Assembly: GCA_902571135.1 (NCBI GenBank)
Contig: CACGAU010000001.1
Span: 114,683-178,682 of the forward strand
Length of the DNA stretch: 64,000 bases
Direction: 5' to 3'
DNA from: an uncultured Pelagibacteraceae bacterium
Lineage (GTDB): Bacteria; Pseudomonadota; Alphaproteobacteria; Pelagibacterales; Pelagibacteraceae
Positions 25,110 through 33,773 of the stretch are shown piece by piece; the stretch's first letter is position 1; every line of letters begins with the position of its first letter. The notes under the pieces are model-generated. The model was given only the letters and a program-made list of their open reading frames with translations. It searched no databases and had not been told where the DNA came from. The position numbers were made by a program, and so were the translations under genes.

Positions 25110-25442
25110 ATGAGTCTTGCAACTTCATATTTATTTTTAGGCATTGCAGTTTTTTTGGGTGTTACCTCAAATAGTTTTGCTAAAAGTGCCGAAGGCTTTA
25201 CTCTTCTTTTTCCAAGTATAATTACAGCAATCACAATTGTATTATGTATGTACGCGCTTTCATTGGTAATGAAAAATATTCCTATGGGAATTACTTATGC
25301 TTCCTTTGCAGGCTTAACAATTATAGCTACTGTTGTTGTGGGTATAATTAGATTTAATCAAGTACCAAATTTATATTCATTAATTGGTTTAGCTTTTATT
25401 ATTGTTGGTGTTTTAATGGTTAACCTGTTAGGTAGTAATTAA
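25110..25442 (+). CDS. SMR family membrane protein lacking the essential Glu14
   Basis: A 110-residue four-helix protein that aligns well with EmrE (YLFLGIAVFLGVTSNSFAKSAEGF; NIPMGITYASFAGL; GVLMVNLLGSN). The membrane-embedded Glu14 of EmrE, essential for proton coupling and cation binding, is Gly here (FLGVTS), and the Trp63 position is Phe. It therefore cannot be a standard proton/drug antiporter. With the paralogue at 25674 it may form a heterodimer. The DUF2798 gene begins 1 nt after it. Confidence 0.85.
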   Translation: MSLATSYLFLGIAVFLGVTSNSFAKSAEGFTLLFPSIITAITIVLCMYALSLVMKNIPMGITYASFAGLTIIATVVVGIIRFNQVPNLYSLIGLAFIIVGVLMVNLLGSN

Positions 25443-25443
25443 T

Positions 25444-25671
25444 ATGATTAATAAAAAATATGCTCAGCAATTATTCATGATTTTTATGTCCTTTGGCATG
25501 AGTGTGATTATGAGTGGAGTTGTAGTTGCTGTAAACACCGGAGTTACAGAAGGCTTTATAAGTAGATGGTTTTATTCTTGGATGTTTGCATTTCCAGTTG
25601 CATTGATTGCTGCATTTACTTTAGCTCCTTTAATGAGACCATTAGTTAATAAAATTGCATCAAAAGAATAA
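25444..25671 (+). CDS. DUF2798-type small membrane protein
   Basis: A 75-residue protein with two membrane helices: FMIFMSFGMSVIMSGVVVAVNTG and FYSWMFAFPVALIAAFTLAPLM, the pattern of DUF2798. Function is unknown for the family. It is placed between two SMR-type genes with 1- and 2-nt spacing, so the three proteins are almost certainly made together and may form a complex. Confidence 0.8.
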   Translation: MINKKYAQQLFMIFMSFGMSVIMSGVVVAVNTGVTEGFISRWFYSWMFAFPVALIAAFTLAPLMRPLVNKIASKE

Positions 25672-25673
25672 TT

Positions 25674-26009
25674 ATGAAACCTTTATTAGGATATTTATTT
25701 TTAGCTATAGGTATTTCTTTTGGTATCGCATCAAATAGTTTAGCTAAAATTTCTGAGGGATTTACCAAACTTACACCATCTGTTTTATGCATATTGTTTA
25801 TGTGTATTACAATGTTTTCAATTGCAAAAGCAATGCACGCTCTTCCAGTTGGTTTTGCTTACGCAACATATAGTGGGTTAACCGTAACTGGAGTTGTTCT
25901 TTTTGCAGTATTAAAATTTAATCAAGTACCTAATCTTTATGGAATAATTGGAATTATTTTAATTATTATTGGTGTAATAATGGTTAATTATCTTGGACGA
26001 CTGAACTGA
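25674..26009 (+). CDS. SMR family membrane protein, second copy, lacking Glu14
   Basis: A 111-residue four-helix protein, clearly paralogous to the gene at 25110 (shared SNSxAKxxEGFT, LYxxIGxxxIIxGVxMVNxLG). The position of EmrE Glu14 is again Gly (SFGIAS) and Trp63 is Tyr (YATYSG). The pair could be a heterodimer of opposite topology, as in MdtIJ, but with a different transport mechanism. The last 22 nt overlap the convergent DUF952 gene. Confidence 0.85.
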   Translation: MKPLLGYLFLAIGISFGIASNSLAKISEGFTKLTPSVLCILFMCITMFSIAKAMHALPVGFAYATYSGLTVTGVVLFAVLKFNQVPNLYGIIGIILIIIGVIMVNYLGRLN

Positions 26010-26359
26010 TACTTTTTTAAAATCTCTGGAAGCTCATGTCTTCCATCCTCATTTAATGGTAATTCGTATTCATTAACGACTGTACTAGTATCTAAAGATG
26101 AATATAAATGAGGATACATATCTCCATTCGATGCCTGCTCCCACAACAAATGTTCAAGCTTAAAAGCATTTACTCTTAACAAAACTAGATTTTCTTTTTT
26201 GGGATAATGTTTATTTAAAGTTTCCTCTACCTGATCCTCTTCAGAAAAGTGAATATATCCATCTTTAATATCTTTTTCTGACCCACCATAAGTTCCAGAT
26301 TTTTTGGCCTTTTGCCACTCATCTTTATCTATAACTTTGAAAATAAATTCTAAATTCAT
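25988..26359 (-). CDS. DUF952 family protein
   Basis: A 123-residue protein matching the DUF952 pattern: FIFKVIDKDEWQKAKKSGTYGGSEKDIKDGYIHFSEEDQV near the start and WEQASNGDMYPHLYSSLD in the middle. The fold is related to ADP-ribosyl transferase/RNA 2'-phosphotransferase-like proteins by what I know of the family, but no activity is established. It follows DUF924 by 5 nt on the minus strand. Confidence 0.85.
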   Translation of the reverse strand: MNLEFIFKVIDKDEWQKAKKSGTYGGSEKDIKDGYIHFSEEDQVEETLNKHYPKKENLVLLRVNAFKLEHLLWEQASNGDMYPHLYSSLDTSTVVNEYELPLNEDGRHELPEILKKYQFSRPR

Positions 26360-26364
26360 TTATT

Positions 26365-26928
26365 TTACCAAGAAGAGTTTGGACCTTTTAAGAATTCTAA
26401 TTCTTCTTCAGTAGACTCTCTTCCTAAAATTTCATTTCTATGAGGATATCTATGAAACTGTCTGATTGCTTTTGTATGATCTTGCCAAAATTTTTTTATT
26501 TCATTGTATCCTTCGTGTTCTCTTAAATATTTATTTAGTAAGTAATAAGCCATTTCATGATCACTAATTTCCTCACTATGAATTAAAGGTAACAACATAA
26601 ATAATCTTTGATTTACATTCATAGCTTCTAAATAACCTGAATAAACTGCATCGTTTACAATCAATCTAGTTTTTTGATCTTGAGCAAAAGCTTTTTTGTC
26701 ATTTCTAAACATATTTCTTGAAAACTGATCAAACAAAATTACTAACGCCAAACAACTCATAGGATTATCTTGCCAATCATCATATTCATTTTGACACGCT
26801 AATTCATAGTCTTTTAAAAAATTATCTTTTATTTTTTGATCGAAATTTTCATCTTTTTTGAACCGCATTTCAGAAGGGGTTTCTTTAAACCAGAAATCTA
26901 GAATTACTTGTGCTCTTTCCGGTATCAT
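26365..26928 (-). CDS. DUF924 family protein
   Basis: A 187-residue helical protein with the DUF924 signatures VLDFWFKETP, CLALVILFDQFSRNMFR, and FMLLPLIHSEEISDHE. The family is widespread in proteobacteria, has a TPR-like helical fold and no assigned function. It overlaps the upstream phosphatase gene by 4 nt and precedes DUF952 by 5 nt, a three-gene operon. Confidence 0.88.
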   Translation of the reverse strand: MIPERAQVILDFWFKETPSEMRFKKDENFDQKIKDNFLKDYELACQNEYDDWQDNPMSCLALVILFDQFSRNMFRNDKKAFAQDQKTRLIVNDAVYSGYLEAMNVNQRLFMLLPLIHSEEISDHEMAYYLLNKYLREHEGYNEIKKFWQDHTKAIRQFHRYPHRNEILGRESTEEELEFLKGPNSSW

Positions 26929-27731
26929 TCAGCTAATGGTTTTAATAATTTTAAAATCTTTTTATGATTGGCTTTATTATTTGAAACAATAATATTTCCT
27001 CCAACAACGGGGTTTTTGTTGCCCCATGTGGTTACTATTGCTCCTGCTGCTCTCACAATTGGCATTATAGGATGAATATCCCAAATCTTGTTTGCACATT
27101 GCGCAACCATTTCAAGCCTACCTTCTGCTAATTGACAATAAGTCAATGCATCAAAACATGGAAATTGCATTCTTTTAATAAATTTTTGAATTTTTGATTG
27201 TTGTTTTAAAGTTAATTGATTATGAAAAGCAGCAGCTAATTTTGCATTCGTAAAATTTAATTTTGAGTTAACTTTAAGTTTTCTTTTTTTATTATTTTCA
27301 AAAACATATGCAGAATTTTTATTCACATTTAAATAATATTTTCTCATTTTAGGAAAATTTGCTAATCCTAAAATTGGTTCTCCATTGTAATTTAATGAAA
27401 TGAGATTGCTCCAACTAGGATTACCTACAACATATGATCTAGTTCCATCAATTGGATCAATCACCCAAGAAAATTCACTTTTAGTATTTTTATGACCATA
27501 TTCCTCACCTATAATTTGGTGATCTGGAAATTTTTTTGAAATTTTAGACCTTATGAATTTTTCAAATGCTTTGTCTGATGTTGTTACAGGATCGTAACCT
27601 TTGCCTTTCATCTTATTGGTTATCTTAAATGGCTTATCTAACTTAGCGTAATAAAACTTAGTTAAATTTTTAGCAAGTTGATTTAAAAAGCTTGCATATA
27701 TTGGATATTTTTTTGTATCAAATTTTTTCAC
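26925..27731 (-). CDS. Inositol monophosphatase family phosphatase (HisN/SuhB-like)
   Basis: A 268-residue Mg-dependent phosphatase. The metal site is visible as GEEYG (Glu) and WVIDPIDGTRSYVVGNPSW (DPxDGT), and the C-terminal WDIHPIMPIVRAAGAIVTTWGN supplies the last Asp. The sequence resembles the histidinol-phosphatase-type members as much as inositol monophosphatases, so it may be the histidine-pathway phosphatase. Genes hisI and an HisD homologue are in the window but not linked. Confidence 0.85.
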   Translation of the reverse strand: MKKFDTKKYPIYASFLNQLAKNLTKFYYAKLDKPFKITNKMKGKGYDPVTTSDKAFEKFIRSKISKKFPDHQIIGEEYGHKNTKSEFSWVIDPIDGTRSYVVGNPSWSNLISLNYNGEPILGLANFPKMRKYYLNVNKNSAYVFENNKKRKLKVNSKLNFTNAKLAAAFHNQLTLKQQSKIQKFIKRMQFPCFDALTYCQLAEGRLEMVAQCANKIWDIHPIMPIVRAAGAIVTTWGNKNPVVGGNIIVSNNKANHKKILKLLKPLAE

Positions 27732-27798
27732 AATGAACTCTTACTATTTAATTTATGTTGATTAAAGTTAAATTTTAAATAATCCTTAGCTTACTATT

Positions 27799-28902
27799 AT
27801 GAAAATCGAGCTAGTTGAAAATAAGGTTTATTTTAATAATGGGTCTGAAAAAAAAGAAATTCACCCGTTCTGGTTAAGAGAAAGAGTAAATGGTGAAGAG
27901 TATTTAGATAAAGGAACTCAGCAAAGACTTTTTGATCCTACCTTTTTAAGTAATGATATTTCAATAAATAAAGTAAACCTTAATGAAAAATACTTAGAGA
28001 TTGATTTTAATGATGGTGTTAATTCAAAATTAGAAATTGATAAAATTACTTATGAATTTTCAAAAGAAGATATTGTAATAAAATCTATTGAAAAAACTAA
28101 ATGGGACTCCTCTTTAAAAAATATAAAAAATTTTGAATACCAAGAAAATTTTTATGAAAGCAAAGAGATGCACGATCTACTTGTTTCATTTTACAAATAT
28201 GGTTTTGTAATAATTAAAAATATTCCAACATCTAAAAATTATATTGTGGAATTTGCAAATTCTATAGGCAGTGTTCGAAGAACAAATTTTGGTGAATATT
28301 TTAATGTAAAATCTAAACCTGATCCAAACGATCTTGCTTATACTTCATTGGCATTAGCACCTCATACTGACAATCCTTACAGAAATCCTGTACCATGTAT
28401 TCAAATTTTACATTGTATAGAAAGTAAAGTTTCAGGAGGATTATCAACTTTAGTAGATGGTTATGCAGTTACTGAAGATTTAAAAAATCAGCATCCAGAA
28501 TTTTATAAAATTTTAACTGAAGTAAAAGTTAGATTTAGATTCATAGACAAAGAAGTAATTTTAGAAACTATCTCTCCTTTGATTGAACTAAATGAGGATA
28601 AGATTTTCAAGCAGGTAAGATTTAGTCCTAGATTAGACTATGTTCCAGTTTTAGAAAAAGAAAAATTAGATCTTTACTACCAAGCAAGGAAAAAAATATC
28701 CGAAATGTATAATTCAGATAAATATAGAATTGAATTCAAACTCGAACCAAAAGACTTAATGATGATGGATAATCATAGACTACTTCATGGGAGAACAGCT
28801 TATGAGACAAAAGAAGGTGAGAGATTTTTACAAGGTTGTTATATTGATTACGATAGTACTGAGGGAAAACTTAGACACTTAAAAAGAAAGTTTAATCTTT
28901 AA
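27799..28902 (+). CDS. TauD/gamma-butyrobetaine hydroxylase-like 2-oxoglutarate dioxygenase
   Basis: A 367-residue Fe(II)/2OG oxygenase. The N-terminal ~95 residues are the DUF971-like domain of BBOX proteins (EIHPFWLRER), without the zinc cysteines of the animal enzyme. The C-terminal domain has His189-x-Asp191 in LAPHTDNPYRNPVP and the distal His330 with Arg332 in NHRLLHGRTAY for 2OG binding. Candidate substrates are quaternary amines such as gamma-butyrobetaine or trimethyl-phosphonates. No carnitine genes are adjacent. Its 3' end overlaps the convergent flavin reductase gene by 11 nt. Confidence 0.85.
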   Translation: MKIELVENKVYFNNGSEKKEIHPFWLRERVNGEEYLDKGTQQRLFDPTFLSNDISINKVNLNEKYLEIDFNDGVNSKLEIDKITYEFSKEDIVIKSIEKTKWDSSLKNIKNFEYQENFYESKEMHDLLVSFYKYGFVIIKNIPTSKNYIVEFANSIGSVRRTNFGEYFNVKSKPDPNDLAYTSLALAPHTDNPYRNPVPCIQILHCIESKVSGGLSTLVDGYAVTEDLKNQHPEFYKILTEVKVRFRFIDKEVILETISPLIELNEDKIFKQVRFSPRLDYVPVLEKEKLDLYYQARKKISEMYNSDKYRIEFKLEPKDLMMMDNHRLLHGRTAYETKEGERFLQGCYIDYDSTEGKLRHLKRKFNL

Positions 28903-29479
28903 ACAAGTTTTCTATTTGCGCTTCAGCCTCTTTGATTGATTTTTCATAATCTAGCGCCATTTGATCTGCACTAATTATATCTACTTTTTCAATACCAAAA
29001 AAATTAAGGATAAATTTTAACCAAGGAGTTAGAAAATCTTCTGAACTATTTAGTTTTGTTCCTCCAGAAGTAATAACTAGATACGCATGTTTATTTTTTA
29101 ACAATCCTTCTCTTCTACCATTTGGTTTAAATCTAAAAGTTTCACCTATACGAGCAGCTAAATCCGACCAAGCTTTAAGAGTTGCTGGAGGTCCATAATT
29201 ATAAATTGGCGCTGAAATTATTATGATATCACTCTCCTTTAATTCTTTTACAAGCTTGTCAGAAAGCTCAAACATTTTCTTATGTTCTTCTGTTTGGTCT
29301 TTTTCATCTATGTTCATTCCAGATTCTGTAAGTCCACTTACAAAAAGCATCTCATCATCTAAATCTCTATAAATTACTTCATCTTCTGGTTTTTTAATTT
29401 TATCTAAAAGTTTTTTTGCTAAAGCTCTTGAGGTAGAACCTTTTTTTCTAGCACTAGAATCTATTTGATAAATTTTCAT
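28892..29479 (-). CDS. FMN-dependent NADH-azoreductase / flavodoxin-like NAD(P)H oxidoreductase
   Basis: A 195-residue flavodoxin-fold protein of the AzoR/AcpD family: MKIYQIDSSARKKGSTSRALAKKLL for FMN phosphate binding, ISAPIYNYGPPATLKAWSDLAARIGETF typical of azoreductases, and VITSGG for the flavin ring. It would reduce quinones or azo compounds with NAD(P)H. Last gene of the minus-strand run, 9 nt after ccdA. Confidence 0.88.
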   Translation of the reverse strand: MKIYQIDSSARKKGSTSRALAKKLLDKIKKPEDEVIYRDLDDEMLFVSGLTESGMNIDEKDQTEEHKKMFELSDKLVKELKESDIIIISAPIYNYGPPATLKAWSDLAARIGETFRFKPNGRREGLLKNKHAYLVITSGGTKLNSSEDFLTPWLKFILNFFGIEKVDIISADQMALDYEKSIKEAEAQIENLFKD

Positions 29480-29488
29480 TAATACTTT

Positions 29489-30196
29489 TTAACCGAATTT
29501 TTGCATAAATGGAAAGATTTCAATGATATAAAACCCTATTGCTTGTAATTGATTAGTTAAAATCAAAATACCTGTAACTAAAAGAGTTATTCCACCAATT
29601 TTTGATATTAAATTAATATTTTTCTTAAAATTTTTAGAAAATAATAAGAACCTTTGAATTAAGTATCCAGATAAAACAAATGGAATAGCAAGGCCTAATG
29701 AATAAGAAATTAACAAGATTACAGCTCTTGATAAAGTTTCTTCAATAGATGCTAAAGCTAAAATTGAACCTAAAATTGGACCAATACATGGTGTCCATCC
29801 AAAACCAAAAGCAACACCAATAACATATGGAAAAAGAATATTTCTTGATTCTTTTGCATCAAATCTTTTTTCAAAATTTAAATATGGAATATTGATAATT
29901 CCAATTAATTGTAGAGAAAAAATTATGATTACTATTCCAGCTGAAATTCTTAACACATCTGAATTTTGTAATAACGCCTGTCCCAAAAAAGACGCTGACG
30001 CACCTAGAAGAACAAATACAGTTGAGAACCCTAAACAAAATAAAATTAATGGAAAAAAATTGATTTTTTTTTGATTTAAAATTTCTTGTAAAGATTGACC
30101 AGAGATATAAGAAATATATCCAGGTATTAAAGGTAGAACACATGGAGACAAAAAACTTATAAGTCCTGCTCCGAAAGCAATTAAGTATTCAAACAT
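29489..30196 (-). CDS. ccdA: CcdA-type cytochrome c biogenesis / thiol reductant transporter
   Basis: A 235-residue, six-helix protein that carries electrons from cytoplasmic thioredoxin to the periplasm. The two redox cysteines are Cys19 in ISFLSPCVLPLIPGYISY and Cys137 in GFGWTPCIGPILGS, exactly the internal-repeat arrangement of CcdA/DsbD-beta. Placed directly after ppc (adjacent bases). In this window possible partners include cytochrome c' and the cysteine-rich secreted proteins. Confidence 0.9.
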   Translation of the reverse strand: MFEYLIAFGAGLISFLSPCVLPLIPGYISYISGQSLQEILNQKKINFFPLILFCLGFSTVFVLLGASASFLGQALLQNSDVLRISAGIVIIIFSLQLIGIINIPYLNFEKRFDAKESRNILFPYVIGVAFGFGWTPCIGPILGSILALASIEETLSRAVILLISYSLGLAIPFVLSGYLIQRFLLFSKNFKKNINLISKIGGITLLVTGILILTNQLQAIGFYIIEIFPFMQKFG

Positions 30197-32887
30197 TTAT
30201 CCAGTATTTTTCATTGCTGCAGAAATACCTGCAATCGATGTCATTAAAGCATCATCAAGAAATTTTTTATCTAAATTTTTATATTTTTTATTTGTTAATT
30301 TATTCATTACATTCGCCTGCAATATATTTAGCATCTCAGTATAGTTATTCCTTATAAATAATGCCTTTCTAAATTCTTTTCTTTCTTTTACCACTTCTTT
30401 TGGAGTAATTTTATTATGCAATTTGACCAGTGCCTCAAATTGAAATCTTAATTTTTTACCAATTCTTTTTAGTGATGCATCAGCTAAATTATTTTCATAA
30501 ATAACTGATATTTCTGGATCCACCTTAGAAATTACCATGTCTAAAATATCCATCGTTGATACAAAGTATGGCCAATTTCTTTCCATGTCAGTCATTGTTC
30601 TTTTAAACTTTTTAATTGAACCATATCTAAGTGCTTCAGTTGTACCAAGCCAAGCGGGTAACATTAATCTAATTTGTGTCCAAGCAAATACCCAAGGAAT
30701 TGCTCTTAAACTTTGAATATTATCAACATTCTTTCTTTTGGTTGGTCTTGATCCAATTGCGAGTTTTCCTAATGATTTGTGTGGCGTAACTGTTTTGAAG
30801 TAACGAATGAAATCTTCACTTTGATTTAGATATTTTCTATATGAAGAAGTAGAAATTTCTGACATTTTTTGAATTAATTCACGCCAATTATTTTTTGATC
30901 TTGGTGGAGGATTTAAAGAAGCATCCATTACAGCCCCTATATAACTACATAAATTGTACTCAGCCAAAGGCTTATATCCATACTTTTGCTGAATTACCTC
31001 TCCTTGATCAGTAATTCTAATTTTTCCATTAACTGTACCAGAAGGTTGTGATTTTAAAGTAGCTTGTATTGGACCACCTCCTCTTCCTGGAGATCCACCT
31101 CTGCCATGGAAGAAAACAAGATCTATTTTATATTTTTTTGCTAAATTTCTAAGCTCTTCTTGAAGTTTATATTGATGCCAACTTGCAGATAATTTTCCAG
31201 CATCTTTACTCGAGTCTGAATATCCAATCATCACTTCCTGTTTTGACTTAATCATTTTTCTGTACCATGAAAGTTTGAACAAGTTTGTCATAACACCGTT
31301 AGCATTTTTTAAATCATCCAGAGTTTCAAAAAGTGGAACAACTCTTAATAAATTTTTTGTTTGTGCCTGCATTTGTAAAAAATAAACAGATAAAATATCA
31401 GATGCTGTGGACGTCATCGATATTACATAAGCACCAAGACATTGAGCTGGCTCTTTAGCAATTTGTTTAAAAGTATTCCATACTTCTTTATTTTCTTTAT
31501 CTCGAATATTTATTTTATCTACAAAAGATTTTCCTTGTTTGATATTTTTATTTAAAAGTTTTATTTTTTCACCTTCACTTAGAGAGGAATAATTAATTTT
31601 ATTTTTCTTTTTAAATATTTCATTTAACAGTTTTTCGTGTCGATCAGACTCTTGTCTGATATCTAATCTTGCAAGATTTATTCCAAAACATCTAACTCTT
31701 CTAATTAAGTCTAGTAAATCAGCATTTGCAATATGTTGACCTTTATTTTGGTTTAAAGAGCTTCTTACTTCTCTCAAAGGGTTAATAATTTCATATTTAT
31801 CTTGGAGTAATTTTTTTTCATCTAAAGGTTTGTTAAAGTTTATGTGTGCTTCTATTAATTGATGAGTATTTCTTACTTTGTCTCTTAATGGTCTTAAATA
31901 AACTCTATATGGTTCAAAACTTTTTCCAGTAACTCTACTAATAGCAGGAGAACATTCCTCCATAGATAAATCTTGAATTAATTGAGTAAGTTCTTTTTCG
32001 TACAATTTTGCAGCTTGCCATCTAGAAAATAAAATTACTTTCTTAGTTACCCTAGAAGTTACATTTGGATTTCCATCTCTGTCCCCTCCCATCCATGAAC
32101 CAAATTGAATAGGATTGAAATTTCTAGGCAAGTCTTTATTTAAATTTTTTCTAAAGATATCATTCAATCTTTTATAAACCTTAGGAATAGTATCCCACAA
32201 ACTATCTTCAATTACAGCCAATCCCCATTTTGCTTCATCCAATGGAGAAGGTTTAGTTCTTTTTAGTTCATCGGTTTTCCAAATTATTGCTATTTCTGAA
32301 TATAGTTTTCTATCTAATTCTATGATTTTTGAGGGGTATTTTTTATAGAGATGTCTTTGCTCCATTATTGATATTAAATTTGCGTATTTTTGAATTAAAG
32401 TTCTTCTTTTAACCTCTGTTGGATGAGCGGTAAGAACTATCCCGATATCTAACTTGGTTGCCAAATCATAAATTTTATTATTTGAAATATTTTTATTTTT
32501 AAAAAGTCCCTCAATAATATCCTCAATAAATAAATTTTGACTTTTGCTTTTAAAATAAGGATTTTCATATTCATTTAATTTTCTAGATGCATCTAAAGAC
32601 TCAGCTAAATTCATCAAATTGAGGATGTGCGAAAAAGCTCTTGTGATTTTAAAAGTTTTTTCTGGCGAAAGTTTTTTTACTTCTTTTGATATTTTTGAGA
32701 AAACTTTACTCTTGTTTTTATCTAGTAATGTGTTTTTAGATAGTAATCTTAGTCTTTCAACAATTTTAAAAAAAGCTGGTCCTTCTTGATCTTTAATTAC
32801 TCTTCCAAGAAAAGTTCCTAATAATCTAATATCTTCTCTTAAAAGCTTTGTTGGTATTCGCTCATAGTAAAGATCTCTTTTCTTCAT
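30197..32887 (-). CDS. ppc: Phosphoenolpyruvate carboxylase
   Basis: An 896-residue enzyme that makes oxaloacetate from PEP and bicarbonate. Both signatures are intact: VLTAHPTEVKRRT with catalytic His155 and FHGRGGSPGRGGGP near residue 600, with FGSWMGGDRDGNPNVT between. The C-terminus AMKNTG is the family's conserved ending (usually NTG). It overlaps the upstream SMP-30 gene by 26 nt, so in this genome it is cotranscribed with the sugar-acid genes, which yield pyruvate-level carbon; PEPC would refill the TCA cycle. Confidence 0.96.
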   Translation of the reverse strand: MKKRDLYYERIPTKLLREDIRLLGTFLGRVIKDQEGPAFFKIVERLRLLSKNTLLDKNKSKVFSKISKEVKKLSPEKTFKITRAFSHILNLMNLAESLDASRKLNEYENPYFKSKSQNLFIEDIIEGLFKNKNISNNKIYDLATKLDIGIVLTAHPTEVKRRTLIQKYANLISIMEQRHLYKKYPSKIIELDRKLYSEIAIIWKTDELKRTKPSPLDEAKWGLAVIEDSLWDTIPKVYKRLNDIFRKNLNKDLPRNFNPIQFGSWMGGDRDGNPNVTSRVTKKVILFSRWQAAKLYEKELTQLIQDLSMEECSPAISRVTGKSFEPYRVYLRPLRDKVRNTHQLIEAHINFNKPLDEKKLLQDKYEIINPLREVRSSLNQNKGQHIANADLLDLIRRVRCFGINLARLDIRQESDRHEKLLNEIFKKKNKINYSSLSEGEKIKLLNKNIKQGKSFVDKINIRDKENKEVWNTFKQIAKEPAQCLGAYVISMTSTASDILSVYFLQMQAQTKNLLRVVPLFETLDDLKNANGVMTNLFKLSWYRKMIKSKQEVMIGYSDSSKDAGKLSASWHQYKLQEELRNLAKKYKIDLVFFHGRGGSPGRGGGPIQATLKSQPSGTVNGKIRITDQGEVIQQKYGYKPLAEYNLCSYIGAVMDASLNPPPRSKNNWRELIQKMSEISTSSYRKYLNQSEDFIRYFKTVTPHKSLGKLAIGSRPTKRKNVDNIQSLRAIPWVFAWTQIRLMLPAWLGTTEALRYGSIKKFKRTMTDMERNWPYFVSTMDILDMVISKVDPEISVIYENNLADASLKRIGKKLRFQFEALVKLHNKITPKEVVKERKEFRKALFIRNNYTEMLNILQANVMNKLTNKKYKNLDKKFLDDALMTSIAGISAAMKNTG

Positions 32888-33773
32888 TACTTATAATAAA
32901 TTTTTTTTGTAAAACTCCTCTTGCATTTGTTTTTACACTAAAAAAGAATCCTGAATATCTAAATTTTCGCAGATCTGCTTTGCTCATCCCTTTTGTAGCT
33001 GTTGAAACATAAAGTTCTTTAGTATTTTTACCTCCAAATGCACAATTAGTTATATTTTTTGCAGGAAACTGAATTCTGTGAATTAATTTTGCTTTTTTAT
33101 TAAAAACAGAAATACAAGCCCCATGGAAATGAGCTACCCATAAATTTTTATTTTTATCTAAAGTCATTCCATCTGGTGAACCCTCATCAGAAGATAATTT
33201 TTTAAATATTTTTTTGCTAACTATTTTATTATTTTTATTTATTTTAATTTTATAGATAGTTTTTTTTGGACTATCTGTATGATAAAAATTATACTGATCA
33301 ATAAACGCTGGTCCATTAGTAATTCTATAATTTTTATCAACTTTTATTAATTTAAAATTTTTATCTAATTTATATAAAGAACCTTTTTCAATTTTTCTTT
33401 CCAAGTTGTCCATGGTGCCAAACCAAAGATTTCCAGCAGGATCTGTTTTACCATCATTAATTCTATTTAGTTTCAAGTTTGGTTCTATCTTTATTGATTT
33501 TAAAATTTTTTTTGATTTTAGATTTTGAATTCTTAATTCTCCCTGGAGACCTAAAATGAAAATATAATCTTTGATATGAGCAATAAAACCAATTTCTTTA
33601 TTTACTTTAAATATTTTCTTTTTTTTATTTTTAATATTGAAAGAACAAATTTTCTTTTTTTTTATATCTACAAAATAAATTGAATTATGTTCACCAACCC
33701 ATAATGTTCCTTCACCTAAAGTACATCTTATTTTCCAAAGAGGTTTTGGTTCTGAGGTTTTTATTTTATTCAT
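32862..33773 (-). CDS. SMP-30/gluconolactonase family lactonase
   Basis: A 303-residue six-bladed beta-propeller. Metal ligands of the family can be placed: Glu in TLGEGTLW (about residue 20), Asn in NRINDGKTDPAGNLWFGTMD, and Asp in SPDGMTLDKNKNLWVAHFHG. It should open sugar lactones to sugar acids. The C-terminal third is lysine-rich. Its start overlaps the enolase-superfamily gene by 8 nt, its end overlaps ppc by 26 nt. Lactonase, dehydratase, SDR and FAH hydrolase side by side fit a non-phosphorylating sugar-acid route. Confidence 0.87.
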   Translation of the reverse strand: MNKIKTSEPKPLWKIRCTLGEGTLWVGEHNSIYFVDIKKKKICSFNIKNKKKKIFKVNKEIGFIAHIKDYIFILGLQGELRIQNLKSKKILKSIKIEPNLKLNRINDGKTDPAGNLWFGTMDNLERKIEKGSLYKLDKNFKLIKVDKNYRITNGPAFIDQYNFYHTDSPKKTIYKIKINKNNKIVSKKIFKKLSSDEGSPDGMTLDKNKNLWVAHFHGACISVFNKKAKLIHRIQFPAKNITNCAFGGKNTKELYVSTATKGMSKADLRKFRYSGFFFSVKTNARGVLQKKFIISNEEKRSLL

